From: Syntrophomonas sp. UBA5314
GTDB taxonomy: Bacteria > Bacillota > Syntrophomonadia > Syntrophomonadales > Syntrophomonadaceae
NCBI GenBank assembly: GCA_002410325.1
Contig: DHRK01000064.1
Span: forward strand, 14,062-78,061
DNA length: 64,000 bases
Direction of reading: 5' to 3'
Positions 9,250 through 17,477 of the stretch are shown here, in pieces. Under the pieces are notes generated by a model. That model was not told the DNA's origin, searched no databases, and saw only the letters and a program-made list of their open reading frames with translations. The position numbers and the translations under genes are program-made. Each line of letters opens with the position of its first letter. Position 1 is the first letter of the stretch.

Positions 9250-9300
9250 ACCCCGGGCCTGGTCATTTCAGGCGTTGCATTAAATGGCCGGGGCCGGGGT
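9250..9300 (+). terminator. GC-rich hairpin between ilvC and leuC
   Basis: ACCCCGG at 9250-9256 pairs with CCGGGGT at 9294-9300, with a further TGGTCATTT/AAATGGCC-like inner stem. It is followed only by TTCTGTT, so it may be a weak terminator or a processing/stability hairpin that sets ilv against leu gene dosage. Confidence 0.4.
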
Positions 9301-9354
9301 TTCTGTTGCTAGACAGACAACTTGCTCGGACAGAGTACAAAGGAGGCGTTTTTA

Positions 9355-10626
9355 ATGGGTATGACTGTCAGCCAGAAAATCCTGGCTGCACATGCCGGGC
9401 GGAACCAGGTTGAAGCGGGAGAGCTCATCAACTGCAAGCTGGATGTGGTCCTGGGCAATGATATCACGGCTCCGGTGGCCATCAGTGAATTCAAGCGGCT
9501 GGGCTTAAACCGGGTCTTTGACCGGGACCGGGTGGTCCTGGTGCCGGATCATTTTACCCCCAACAAGGATATAAAAGCGGCCGAACAGGCCAAAATACTT
9601 AGAGATTTTGCCCGCGAGTATGATATAAACAACTATTTTGAAGTGGGGCAAATGGGCATTGAGCATTGCCTGCTGCCCGAACAAGGCCTGGTTTTGCCCG
9701 GCGACTTGATCATCGGGGCCGACTCCCATACCTGCACCTATGGCGCCCTGGGGGCTTTCGCCACCGGCGTAGGTTCAACCGACATGGCGGCCGGCATGGC
9801 CACCGGAGAAGGCTGGTTCAAGGTTCCGGAAACCATTAAGTTCGTATATTACGGTGCTTTGCCCCGCTGGGTGAGCGGCAAAGACCTTATTTTGCACACC
9901 ATTGGCGACGTGGGAGTGGACGGGGCCCGCTATATGTCCATGGAGTTTACCGGTGAGGCTATAAAAGCTCTTTCCATGGACGGGAGGTTCACTATGGCCA
10001 ATATGGCTATTGAAGCGGGCGGTAAAAACGGCATATTTGAAGTCGACGAAAAGACCATTGAATATGTTCAAGGCCGGGCTAAAAGGCCCTACCAGATCTT
10101 TAACTCCGACCCTGACGCGCCTTACGCGGAAATCCGCGAATACGACGTCTCCAAACTTGAGCCGGTGGTGGCCTTCCCCCATCTGCCCGAGAATACCAAG
10201 CCGGTCAGCGAGGCAGCCGAGGTAAGCATCGACCAGGTAGTAATAGGCTCCTGCACCAACGGGCGCCTGGAGGACCTGCAAGTAGCCGCCCGGCTTCTAA
10301 AGGGGCGCAAGGTCCACCCGGAACTAAGGGTAATAATATTCCCGGGCACCCGGCAGATCTACCTGGACGCGCTGCGCCAGGGCTTAATTGAAATCTTCGT
10401 AGAAGCCGGCGCGGTGGTAAGCACTCCCACCTGCGGTCCCTGCCTGGGCGGGCACATGGGTATTTTAGCCAAAGGCGAAAGGGCCCTGGCTACCACCAAC
10501 CGCAACTTCGTAGGCCGCATGGGGCACCCCGAAAGCGAGGTCTACCTGTCCAGCCCGGCGGTGGCAGCGGCCAGCGCTATCAAGGGGCGTATTACCGCAC
10601 CCTGGGAGATCGAGCAGGCCTTTTGA
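9355..10626 (+). CDS. leuC: 3-isopropylmalate / citramalate dehydratase, large subunit
   Basis: Aconitase-family Fe-S subunit that isomerises isopropylmalate and, with LeuD, (R)-citramalate via citraconate. Cluster-binding cysteines are visible in GADSHTCTYGALG (about 125), SCTNGR (about 299) and TPTCGPCLGGHMG (about 360). At 423 aa it is the short archaeal/clostridial type. Start is ATG 9355 behind AAAGGAGGCG; an upstream in-frame ATG at 9322 lacks a site. Because cimA rather than leuA is in this operon, its citramalate activity is probably the main one here. Confidence 0.96.
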   Translation: MGMTVSQKILAAHAGRNQVEAGELINCKLDVVLGNDITAPVAISEFKRLGLNRVFDRDRVVLVPDHFTPNKDIKAAEQAKILRDFAREYDINNYFEVGQMGIEHCLLPEQGLVLPGDLIIGADSHTCTYGALGAFATGVGSTDMAAGMATGEGWFKVPETIKFVYYGALPRWVSGKDLILHTIGDVGVDGARYMSMEFTGEAIKALSMDGRFTMANMAIEAGGKNGIFEVDEKTIEYVQGRAKRPYQIFNSDPDAPYAEIREYDVSKLEPVVAFPHLPENTKPVSEAAEVSIDQVVIGSCTNGRLEDLQVAARLLKGRKVHPELRVIIFPGTRQIYLDALRQGLIEIFVEAGAVVSTPTCGPCLGGHMGILAKGERALATTNRNFVGRMGHPESEVYLSSPAVAAASAIKGRITAPWEIEQAF

Positions 10627-10660
10627 TGCCGGTAGTTTCCTTAAGAAAGGAAGGTTGAAG

Positions 10661-11164
10661 ATGAAACTCAAGGGCAAGGTGCATAAATTCGGAAAAGATA
10701 TTGATACCGACGCCATTATTCCGGCCCGTTATTTGAATACTTTTGATCCACGGGAATTGGCCCGGCATTGTATGGAAGACGCCGATCCGGAGTTTCCCGA
10801 TAAAGTGCAGGCCGGCGATATTATAGTGGCCGACAAAAACTTCGGCTGCGGCAGCTCCCGGGAACATGCTCCCATAGCGATTCAGGGAGCGCAAGTAGCC
10901 TGTGTCATTGCCAAATCTTTTGCCCGGATTTTCTACCGCAATGCCATAAACACCGGGCTGCCCATTCTGGAGTGCGCAGCGGCGGTCGATGCCATAGAGG
11001 CCGGTGACGAGGTGGAAGTGGATCTGGAGCAGGGGACCATAACCAATCTGCGAACCGGGGAGATATACCAGGCGGCGCCCTTCCCCGAATTTATGCAGGG
11101 GATTATGGCCCAGGGTGGCTTGATGAATTACCTTAAAGAAAAGCTATCCCATCAGAGCAACTAA
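10661..11164 (+). CDS. leuD: 3-isopropylmalate / citramalate dehydratase, small subunit
   Basis: 167-aa swivelling subunit that completes the LeuCD active site. Family motifs are seen: KFGKDIDTDAIIPARYL at the N-terminus (substrate pocket loop) and FGCGSSREHAPIAI near residue 52. Start is ATG 10661 with AGGAAGG upstream; the in-frame TTG at 10655 lies too close to that site. It sits 34 bases behind leuC and is followed directly by leuB. No anomalies. Confidence 0.96.
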   Translation: MKLKGKVHKFGKDIDTDAIIPARYLNTFDPRELARHCMEDADPEFPDKVQAGDIIVADKNFGCGSSREHAPIAIQGAQVACVIAKSFARIFYRNAINTGLPILECAAAVDAIEAGDEVEVDLEQGTITNLRTGEIYQAAPFPEFMQGIMAQGGLMNYLKEKLSHQSN

Positions 11165-11188
11165 TTGAGTGAGGAAAGGATTGAGTCG

Positions 11189-12265
11189 ATGTTCAGGATT
11201 GCTGTCCTTCCCGGAGACGGGATTGGAGCCGAAATAACTCCGGAAGCCGTGAAGGCTTTAAAGGCCGTTGGCCAGCGCTTTGGTCATGAATTTCAGTTTA
11301 CCGAAGCTTTAATAGGCGGAGCTGCCTATGATGCGACGGGAAATCCGCTGCCCCCGGAAACCCTGGATTTATGCCGCCAATCGGATGCGGTATTGCTGGG
11401 GGCTATCGGAGGCCCCAAGTGGGATGAGCTGCCCGTTCACCTGCGGCCGGAGATAGGGGCCCTCTTGCCCCTGCGCAAGGAGCTGGCTCTTTTTGCCAAC
11501 CTGCGCCCCTGCATGCTGTTCCCCGGGCTTATCAGCGCCTCCACTCTGAAGGAAGAGGTCATTCAGGGGGTGGATATCCTGGTAATCCGGGAGTTGACCG
11601 GAGGCTTGTATTTCGGGGAAAAGAAGCGTGAAAAGACTGAAGACGGCGGGCAAAAAGCCACTGACATTCTAACTTATTCCACTTACGAAATCGAGCGTAT
11701 CGTGCGCTTCGCCTATGAGGCCGCCCGCCGCCGCCGCCAAAAGCTGTGTTCGGTAGACAAGGCCAACGTGCTGGAATCTTCACGGCTGTGGCGGGAGACG
11801 GTTGCCGAGCTGGCCCGGGAGTATCCGGACGTGGAGACGGCCCACATGTACGTCGACAACTGCTCTATGCAGCTGATCCGAAATCCCCGGCAGTTTGACG
11901 TTATAGTAACTGAAAATATGTTTGGCGACATTCTGACCGATGAGGCTTCGATGTTGACCGGTTCCATCGGCATGCTGCCCAGCGCTTCCATTGGGGGACA
12001 GGTCGGATTGTATGAACCGTCCCACGGCAGCGCACCCGATATTGCCGGCCAGAAAAAGGCCAACCCCCTGGCCACCATATTGTCGGCGGCCATGATGTTG
12101 AGGTTTTCGTTTAATCTCGAAGCCGAAGCCCAGCTGATCGAACAGGCCGTGAAGAGGGTTCTGGAAATGGGCCTTAGGACTCCGGATCTCATGGAGCCGG
12201 GCATGAAACTGGTTAATACCGAGGAAATGGGTAATGCTGTAGCTGAAATTATAGCATCCCGCTAG
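11189..12265 (+). CDS. leuB: 3-isopropylmalate dehydrogenase
   Basis: NAD-dependent oxidative decarboxylase; in a citramalate pathway it also turns erythro-3-methylmalate into 2-oxobutyrate. Visible motifs are IAVLPGDGIGAEITPEAV at the start, the substrate loop with ELTGGLYFGEKK near 137, DKANVLESSRLWRE near 188 and the metal site DNCSMQLI...NMFGDILTDEAS (about 220-245), then GSAPDIAG and KANPLATILSAAMML. I prefer ATG 11189 (358 aa) behind AGGAAAGGA; TTG at 11165 would add eight residues not usual for the family. Confidence 0.95.
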   Translation: MFRIAVLPGDGIGAEITPEAVKALKAVGQRFGHEFQFTEALIGGAAYDATGNPLPPETLDLCRQSDAVLLGAIGGPKWDELPVHLRPEIGALLPLRKELALFANLRPCMLFPGLISASTLKEEVIQGVDILVIRELTGGLYFGEKKREKTEDGGQKATDILTYSTYEIERIVRFAYEAARRRRQKLCSVDKANVLESSRLWRETVAELAREYPDVETAHMYVDNCSMQLIRNPRQFDVIVTENMFGDILTDEASMLTGSIGMLPSASIGGQVGLYEPSHGSAPDIAGQKKANPLATILSAAMMLRFSFNLEAEAQLIEQAVKRVLEMGLRTPDLMEPGMKLVNTEEMGNAVAEIIASR

Positions 12266-12294
12266 TTTTAAATAAAAAGTTAGGAGGAGAAGGT

Positions 12295-13869
12295 ATTGGG
12301 GATAAAAAAATTGAGGTAAGCATCTACGATACTACGCTGCGGGACGGGTCTCAGGGTGAAGGGATGTCCTTATCCCTGGAGGATAAACTGAAGATAGCGG
12401 GCAAGCTGGACCACCTGGGAGTTTCCTACATTGAGGGCGGGTGGCCGGGAAGCAACCCCAAGGATCTTGAGTTTTTCCGCACCGTTCAGGGTATGGAGTT
12501 TAAGAACGCCCGGATCAGCGCCTTTAGCGCCACCCGCAAGCCGGGCCTTACGGTTGGTAAAGACAGCAGCATCAAGAGCATTATCGAGTCCGGCGTATCA
12601 GTAGCCACCATTTTCGGAAAGGCCTGGGATTTTCACGTATTAAGGGCCTTGGAGACCACTCTGGAGGAGAACCTGGCCATGGTGCGGGAAACGATAAGCT
12701 ATCTCAAGGATCGTTCTCTGGAGCTTATATTTGACGCCGAGCACTTCTTTGACGGGTACAAACACAATCAGGACTACGCCCTGCAGGTTCTGCACACGGC
12801 CGCCGAAGCCGGCGCCGATTGGATAGTACTGTGCGACACCAACGGCGGGACCCTGCCCTGGGACCTGGATAAAACCATAAGGAAAGTCAAAGAGCAGATT
12901 AACACACCGCTGGGCATCCATGCCCACAACGATTCAGGGTGCGGAGTGGCCAACTCTCTGCAGGCGGTCGCCAACGGCTGTGTTCAGGTCCAGGGGACTA
13001 TCAACGGATTTGGCGAGCGCTGCGGCAATGCCGATCTGTGCGCCATCATTCCCAGCCTGGAATTGAAGATGGGTAAACGGACCCTGCCCGCCGGAAACCT
13101 TAAACGGTTGACGGAAGTATCACATTATGTCAGTGAAATAGCCAATATGCCCCATTACAATAACCAGCCCTTTGTCGGATACGGGGCCTTTGCCCACAAG
13201 GGGGGAATCCATGTCAGCGCCCTGTTGAAGGATTCCATGACCTATGAACACGTCAATCCCGAAGAGGTCGGGAACCACCGCCGGGTTCTGGTATCAGAAC
13301 TCTCCGGACTGTCGAATCTCCTTTATAAGGCCAAGGAATTGGGTATAGACGTCAACGCCTACGATGCGGAAACCCGCAAGCTGATCCGTGAAATTAAGGA
13401 GCTGGAAAACGAAGGCTTCCAATTTGAAGGGGCCGAAGCATCACTGGAGTTGTTCCTGCGCAAGGCCTTCGGACAGTATGAAGAATTTTTCCAGCTCAAA
13501 AACCTCAAGCTGATCATTGAGAAAAAGGAAGATGATGAAATCACCGCCGAAGCCATGATAAAAGTCGTTGTGGGGGATCAAACCTACCATACAGCAGCCG
13601 AAGGCGACGGTCCGGTCAACGCCCTCGACAATTCTCTGCGCAAGGCTTTGACCGAGGTCTACCCGGAGATAAAGGAGATGCACCTCTCCGACTATAAAGT
13701 GCGCGTGTTAAACGGAAATGAAGGAACCGCTGCCAAGGTCCGGGTTCTCATCGAATCGGCCGACCAGAGTCGGAAATTCAGCACCGTCGGGGTGTCGGAA
13801 AACATTATTGAAGCATCCTGGCAGGCCCTGGTAGATAGCATAAACTATATGCTGCTGAAACGCCACTAA
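12295..13869 (+). CDS. cimA: (R)-citramalate synthase, unusual start
   Basis: Condenses pyruvate and acetyl-CoA to citramalate, the entry to threonine-independent isoleucine synthesis. The DRE-TIM barrel holds YDTTLRDGSQGEG (catalytic Arg/Asp), GGWPGSNPKD, the metal-binding HAHNDSGCG and GFGERCGN, and a C-terminal regulatory domain. The G-W-P-G-S-N pattern separates CimA from LeuA. The first ATG at 12364 would cut off the catalytic loop, so translation must begin upstream. In this frame the only start at proper distance from TAGGAGGAG is ATT at 12295 (524 aa). Alternatively TTG at 12296 starts one frame away and a run of seven A at 12303-12309 is bypassed by frameshift, or the run is really eight. 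Confidence 0.9.
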   Translation: MGDKKIEVSIYDTTLRDGSQGEGMSLSLEDKLKIAGKLDHLGVSYIEGGWPGSNPKDLEFFRTVQGMEFKNARISAFSATRKPGLTVGKDSSIKSIIESGVSVATIFGKAWDFHVLRALETTLEENLAMVRETISYLKDRSLELIFDAEHFFDGYKHNQDYALQVLHTAAEAGADWIVLCDTNGGTLPWDLDKTIRKVKEQINTPLGIHAHNDSGCGVANSLQAVANGCVQVQGTINGFGERCGNADLCAIIPSLELKMGKRTLPAGNLKRLTEVSHYVSEIANMPHYNNQPFVGYGAFAHKGGIHVSALLKDSMTYEHVNPEEVGNHRRVLVSELSGLSNLLYKAKELGIDVNAYDAETRKLIREIKELENEGFQFEGAEASLELFLRKAFGQYEEFFQLKNLKLIIEKKEDDEITAEAMIKVVVGDQTYHTAAEGDGPVNALDNSLRKALTEVYPEIKEMHLSDYKVRVLNGNEGTAAKVRVLIESADQSRKFSTVGVSENIIEASWQALVDSINYMLLKRH

Positions 13870-13904
13870 AACCAGGGTGACTCTAAGCTCAGCCCAGCTT
13901 GTTT

Positions 13905-13937
13905 AAAACGGCCCATCAGCGATGGGTCGTTTTGTAT
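13905..13937 (+). terminator. Operon terminator after cimA
   Basis: AAAACGGCCCATC at 13905-13917 pairs with GATGGGTCGTTTT at 13921-13933 over loop AGC, with the T-run built into the 3' arm. It should end the ilv-leu-cimA transcript. Confidence 0.85.
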
Positions 13938-14005
13938 AAAAAAGGTATTTAAGGAATAATAATCGGTTGATCGTTATCAAAAAGTGACCAACTGGAAAAA
14001 TACTA

Positions 14006-14034
14006 TTGACGAAAAGTACAGTCTAAACTAAAAT
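14006..14034 (+). promoter_or_regulatory. Predicted sigma-A promoter of the 105-aa gene
   Basis: TTGACG at 14006-14011, 17-base spacer, TAAAAT at 14029-14034, about 85 bases before the next gene. Confidence 0.6.
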
Positions 14035-14118
14035 TTTAAAGGTGCGTAAAAGCCTGTAAATCCCAAAAATACCAGGAAGTCGAGCATTTATGATATTATT
14101 TGACACCGGAAGTAGGGG

Positions 14119-14436
14119 TTGAATGTGAAGACCGTCAGCCCGGTAAATAATTGTTATCGGGCCATATTGGCACAGGTCAATTACCTGGACAGCGTATGCC
14201 ATAAAAGTACCTGCTTGAAAGATATATACCAGGATCTCAGTGAACTGGCCTATTACCTTTTGGAAAACGATCACGACCGAATATATCGAGGTATTGAACA
14301 GGTTAAATTAACGGTTGAAGAAATCGAACGGGGAAACGGCAAAGACTATGATCTGAATCAGACGGTGTGCCTGATCACCGCTGAAATACGGACCCATCTC
14401 AAGTATCTCCGCCTTCAATACGGGTGGGAAGCCTGA
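14119..14436 (+). CDS. Small unknown helical protein
   Basis: A 105-aa cytoplasmic protein without signal peptide or membrane segment. It looks mostly alpha-helical and acidic (LSELAYYLLENDHDRIYRG, then KLTVEEIERG) with three cysteines, two of them in CHKSTC. TTG 14119 or GTG 14125 can serve as start behind AGTAGGGG; the second has better spacing. It has its own promoter and is bracketed by terminators, so it is a single-gene unit. I do not recognise the family. Confidence 0.65.
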   Translation: MNVKTVSPVNNCYRAILAQVNYLDSVCHKSTCLKDIYQDLSELAYYLLENDHDRIYRGIEQVKLTVEEIERGNGKDYDLNQTVCLITAEIRTHLKYLRLQYGWEA

Positions 14437-14467
14437 ACGGTACGCCCCTATTTTATGTTGAATTTCG

Positions 14468-14505
14468 AAAGCCCGGGAGGTATTGGACCGCCGGGCTTTA
14501 TGCTG
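14468..14505 (+). terminator. Intrinsic terminator
   Basis: AAAGCCCGG at 14468-14476 pairs with CCGGGCTTT at 14491-14499; the T-run is short. Confidence 0.6.
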
Positions 14506-14587
14506 CCGGTAAAATTACCAGAACTTTGACGACGAACGGTGGGAAGATAATGATATACTTTATTCAGCCAGCAGGGAGGGATGTTTA

Positions 14588-15661
14588 TTGAAGGCAATGA
14601 TTATGGCAGCAGGGGTCGGATCGAGATTGATGCCGTTAACCGGTGAAATTCCCAAGCCGCTGATGCCGGTGGCCAACCGGCCCCTATTGGAAAACACGAT
14701 CAAACTGCTTAAGAAACATGGCTTTGACCAGCTTATCTGCAATCTTCATCATCGCGCCGGGCTTATCCTGGAACACTTGCACAGTGATCAGTACCGCGAT
14801 ATCAGCTTGAATTATTCCCTGGAAGAGGAGCTTCTGGGCACAGCCGGGGGAGTAAAAAACTGTGAGGGCTTTCTGGACGAAACCTTTGTGGTTATAAGTG
14901 GAGACGCCTTGACCGATCTTGATTTATCATACTTGCTGGCCCAGCACCAAGCGAAAGGGGCCCTGGCCACCATTGCCTTGAAAGCGGAGGAGCAGGTAGA
15001 GCAGTTTGGGGTGGTGCAGATAGATGAGCAGGGGAAGATCCTGCGCTTTCAGGAAAAACCCAAAGCATCTGAGGCGATAAGCAATCTGGCCAATACCGGA
15101 ATTTATGTTTTTGAAACCGAGATTTTTGAGTACATACCGGCGAACCAGTTTTATGATTTCGGCCAGCAGCTTTTCCCTTTTTTAGTTAAAAGCAAGGCTC
15201 CTTTTTATGGGGTGCCCATTGCCGGCTACTGGTGTGACGTGGGGAATCTCGCCACCTATCGCCAGGCCAATGAAGACGTTCTGGAAAAAAAGGTTCGAGC
15301 TGAAATGCGCGGAACCTTGAGCAGTTCCGAAGATGGGGGCCTGGTCCTTATAGATGAAGGCGTAAAACTGGGGCCTGAGGTCCGTTTTTCAGGCAATGTG
15401 GTTATCGGACGGGGGTGCCGCCTGGAAGCCGATGCCTCTGTAAGCAATTCCGTAATCTGGGAAGGCACCGTGATCGAAAAAGGCGCAGTTTTACAGCAGG
15501 CCATCGCAGGTTCGGATTGCCATATCGGAGCTCATTCCATTATCCGCCCGGGTGCGGTGATAGCCAGTGGATGTATTTTAGAGCCGGGAAGCGATATAGC
15601 ACCGGGAGCCAAAATCTTCAAGCCGCCCGGGGGGGCTCTGGGCAGAGGCGAACCCGGTTAA
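14588..15661 (+). CDS. Sugar-1-phosphate nucleotidyltransferase with left-handed beta-helix
   Basis: Predicted NDP-sugar pyrophosphorylase, probably of the mannose-1-phosphate guanylyltransferase group. The N-terminal Rossmann-like domain opens MKAMIMAAGVGSRLMPLT and IPKPLMPVANRPL, the nucleotide and phosphate binding motifs; GTAGGV and the metal-binding SGDALTDLDL follow near 83 and 99, and WCDVGN near 215. After residue ~240 the sequence becomes hexapeptide repeats (VVIGRGCRLEADASVSNSVI) typical of a beta-helix. TTG start behind GGGAGGGATG. It stands alone between terminators, so the sugar and pathway are not shown by context; the phosphomannomutase half found fused in some relatives is absent. 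Confidence 0.88.
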   Translation: MKAMIMAAGVGSRLMPLTGEIPKPLMPVANRPLLENTIKLLKKHGFDQLICNLHHRAGLILEHLHSDQYRDISLNYSLEEELLGTAGGVKNCEGFLDETFVVISGDALTDLDLSYLLAQHQAKGALATIALKAEEQVEQFGVVQIDEQGKILRFQEKPKASEAISNLANTGIYVFETEIFEYIPANQFYDFGQQLFPFLVKSKAPFYGVPIAGYWCDVGNLATYRQANEDVLEKKVRAEMRGTLSSSEDGGLVLIDEGVKLGPEVRFSGNVVIGRGCRLEADASVSNSVIWEGTVIEKGAVLQQAIAGSDCHIGAHSIIRPGAVIASGCILEPGSDIAPGAKIFKPPGGALGRGEPG

Positions 15662-15685
15662 AATTATAATATTATAATATAAAGA

Positions 15686-15715
15686 GAGCGGTCTTATCAT
15701 CCGCTCCCTTTTGTT
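15686..15715 (+). terminator. Terminator between convergent genes
   Basis: GAGCGG at 15686-15691 pairs with CCGCTC at 15701-15706, followed by CCTTTTGTTCTT. It serves the plus-strand nucleotidyltransferase gene. Confidence 0.65.
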
Positions 15716-15760
15716 CTTATGGCAATGCGCTGGTTTCAGTTTATCCTAATGGGCGGCTCC

Positions 15761-16354
15761 CTAGGCTTTTTCGGCCTGTTCAAACTCGGCCTTTATATTC
15801 TCCTCCAGCACTTTGAATTTGGCATCGCTAAACTCCTGCATGATAGCCTCGGAGAAGCTGCTGATGCTCAAGATTTTAAACGAACCGTTTTCTTTTACCA
15901 GGATGCCGGCCAGCAGTTGCTTTTGACCGTCCATTTCCAGGTAATAAGGAACCACTGCCGCGTAATCGCCAGACTTGATATGGGCCGCTACAACAGTGAC
16001 GGTAAAGGTTCCTTCGGTCTGCTGCTTGGCAAACAGTTCGCTGCCCTTCTTTACCAATTCGGGGCGCAGAGCCTCTAATTCCGAAGGCTTTTTATCCAGG
16101 TATTCAGGCATAAATTCGGCCAGAAAAGTAACGTTAAAGCTGTCTGCTACCTTGTCATACTGTTTGGCGTTTAAAGCCTGGTACAGATTGGCAACAACGT
16201 TTTTGGGGTTGCCCGGATCATAACGATCTGAATAAAACCACATGCCCGCGATAACTAGTAGAGCAATAATCGGAATAACCAGTGGTATCTTATAATTAGG
16301 ATTGGCTGGTTGTTTTTTTACGTGGGCGTTTTCAGCATGTCCATTATCCGACAA
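15761..16354 (-). CDS. Membrane-anchored protein with NTF2-like extracytoplasmic domain
   Basis: 197 aa. A hydrophilic 20-residue N-terminus precedes one transmembrane helix (IPLVIPIIALLVIAGMWFY, about 23-41); the remainder should lie outside the cell. That part (NVVANLYQALNAKQYDKVAD ... GSFKILSI) has the helix-then-sheet pattern of DUF4878/NTF2-like domains, which usually bind small ligands or partner proteins. The start is TTG behind GGAGG at a slightly long spacing. It is transcribed alone, convergent with the nucleotidyltransferase and divergent from the MoxR gene. No enzyme motif is visible. Confidence 0.8.
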   Translation of the reverse strand: MSDNGHAENAHVKKQPANPNYKIPLVIPIIALLVIAGMWFYSDRYDPGNPKNVVANLYQALNAKQYDKVADSFNVTFLAEFMPEYLDKKPSELEALRPELVKKGSELFAKQQTEGTFTVTVVAAHIKSGDYAAVVPYYLEMDGQKQLLAGILVKENGSFKILSISSFSEAIMQEFSDAKFKVLEENIKAEFEQAEKA

Positions 16355-16504
16355 AACACGTATACCTCCAATGCTTTATGACTTATGAATCAAATTGTAG
16401 CACATTTTAAAAAGGGTGGATACTTAATAGATGGATTTTCCAGCCGGGTGCCAGGCCTGAGCCACCTCGGGAGAGGACCGGTAAACACGGGAGCCTGGCT
16501 GTCG

Positions 16505-16533
16505 TTGACGCTTGCCGGTCGGTCTGCTATATT
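16505..16533 (+). promoter_or_regulatory. Predicted promoter of the MoxR/VWA operon
   Basis: TTGACG at 16505-16510, 17-base spacer and TATATT at 16528-16533, about 50 bases before the AAA ATPase start. Confidence 0.65.
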
Positions 16534-16581
16534 TATGAAGAAATACGGAATTGGCAATAGAATTCAATTGGGGGAAAAACA

Positions 16582-17454
16582 ATGGCACAGGCAAAAACCT
16601 ATCAAGGCTCAAGCAATTACATCGTTTCCGATGAACTGATGAATGCGGTAAATATTTCTATAGCCCTGCAAAAACCTCTGCTTATCAAGGGTGAACCGGG
16701 CACCGGAAAGACCATGCTGGCCCAGAGCATCGCCGACGCTCTGGGAGTAGGCCTGCTTATCTGGAATATAAAATCAACCACCAAGGCCCAGGAAGGATTA
16801 TACGTTTACGACACCGTACAGAGGCTGTATGATAGCCAGTTTGGCGATCAGAACGTGGCCAACATCAAGCAATACATCAAACTTGGAAAACTGGGAGAGG
16901 CATTTACCTTCCAAGAAAAGGTGGTTTTGCTTATCGACGAGATCGATAAAGCCGATCTGGAGTTTCCCAACGATCTGCTCTGGGAGCTGGACCAGATGAG
17001 TTTTTACATCCCGGAAACCAAGGAAACCATTAGCGCGGCGTCGCGCCCAATCGTGATCATAACCAGCAACGCGGAAAAAGAGCTGCCCGACGCCTTTTTG
17101 CGGCGCTGTATTTTCCATTATATAGCCTTCCCCGATCCGGAAGGCATGGAGCGAATCGTGGCGGTCCATCATCCCAGCCTGGAGCGCAAGCTTTTGGCTC
17201 AGGCCATGGATGCCTTTTACATGATCCGCAACGTGCCCAACATCCAGAAAAAACCCAGTACCAGCGAACTGATTGACTGGCTGCAGGCCCTGGTGGTAGG
17301 GGGGGTAAACCCGGCTAAAATTAAACAGGAGCTGCCCTTCCTGGGGGTATTGCTGAAGAAGAACGAAGATCTGGACACCCTTTTGAACCAGCTGCACGGC
17401 AAAAACCAAGCGCGGGGCAGCGGCCAGAACTTTGGTTTCAGGGGCCGCTATTAA
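16582..17454 (+). CDS. MoxR-type AAA+ ATPase
   Basis: 290-aa AAA+ ATPase that probably works as a chaperone or cofactor-insertion motor together with the VWA protein encoded next. Walker A is GEPGTGKT (about residues 37-44), Walker B LLIDEIDKAD near 117, sensor 1 TSNAEKELPDAFLRRC near 154 with the arginine finger. The C-terminal helical lid ends in a Gly/Arg-rich tail (RGSGQNFGFRGRY). Start is ATG. It lies 23 bases from the CoxE-like gene, the conserved pairing of this family. The client enzyme is not evident nearby. Confidence 0.92.
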   Translation: MAQAKTYQGSSNYIVSDELMNAVNISIALQKPLLIKGEPGTGKTMLAQSIADALGVGLLIWNIKSTTKAQEGLYVYDTVQRLYDSQFGDQNVANIKQYIKLGKLGEAFTFQEKVVLLIDEIDKADLEFPNDLLWELDQMSFYIPETKETISAASRPIVIITSNAEKELPDAFLRRCIFHYIAFPDPEGMERIVAVHHPSLERKLLAQAMDAFYMIRNVPNIQKKPSTSELIDWLQALVVGGVNPAKIKQELPFLGVLLKKNEDLDTLLNQLHGKNQARGSGQNFGFRGRY

Positions 17455-17477
17455 GCGGCGGCTTTAGAGGAGACGGT

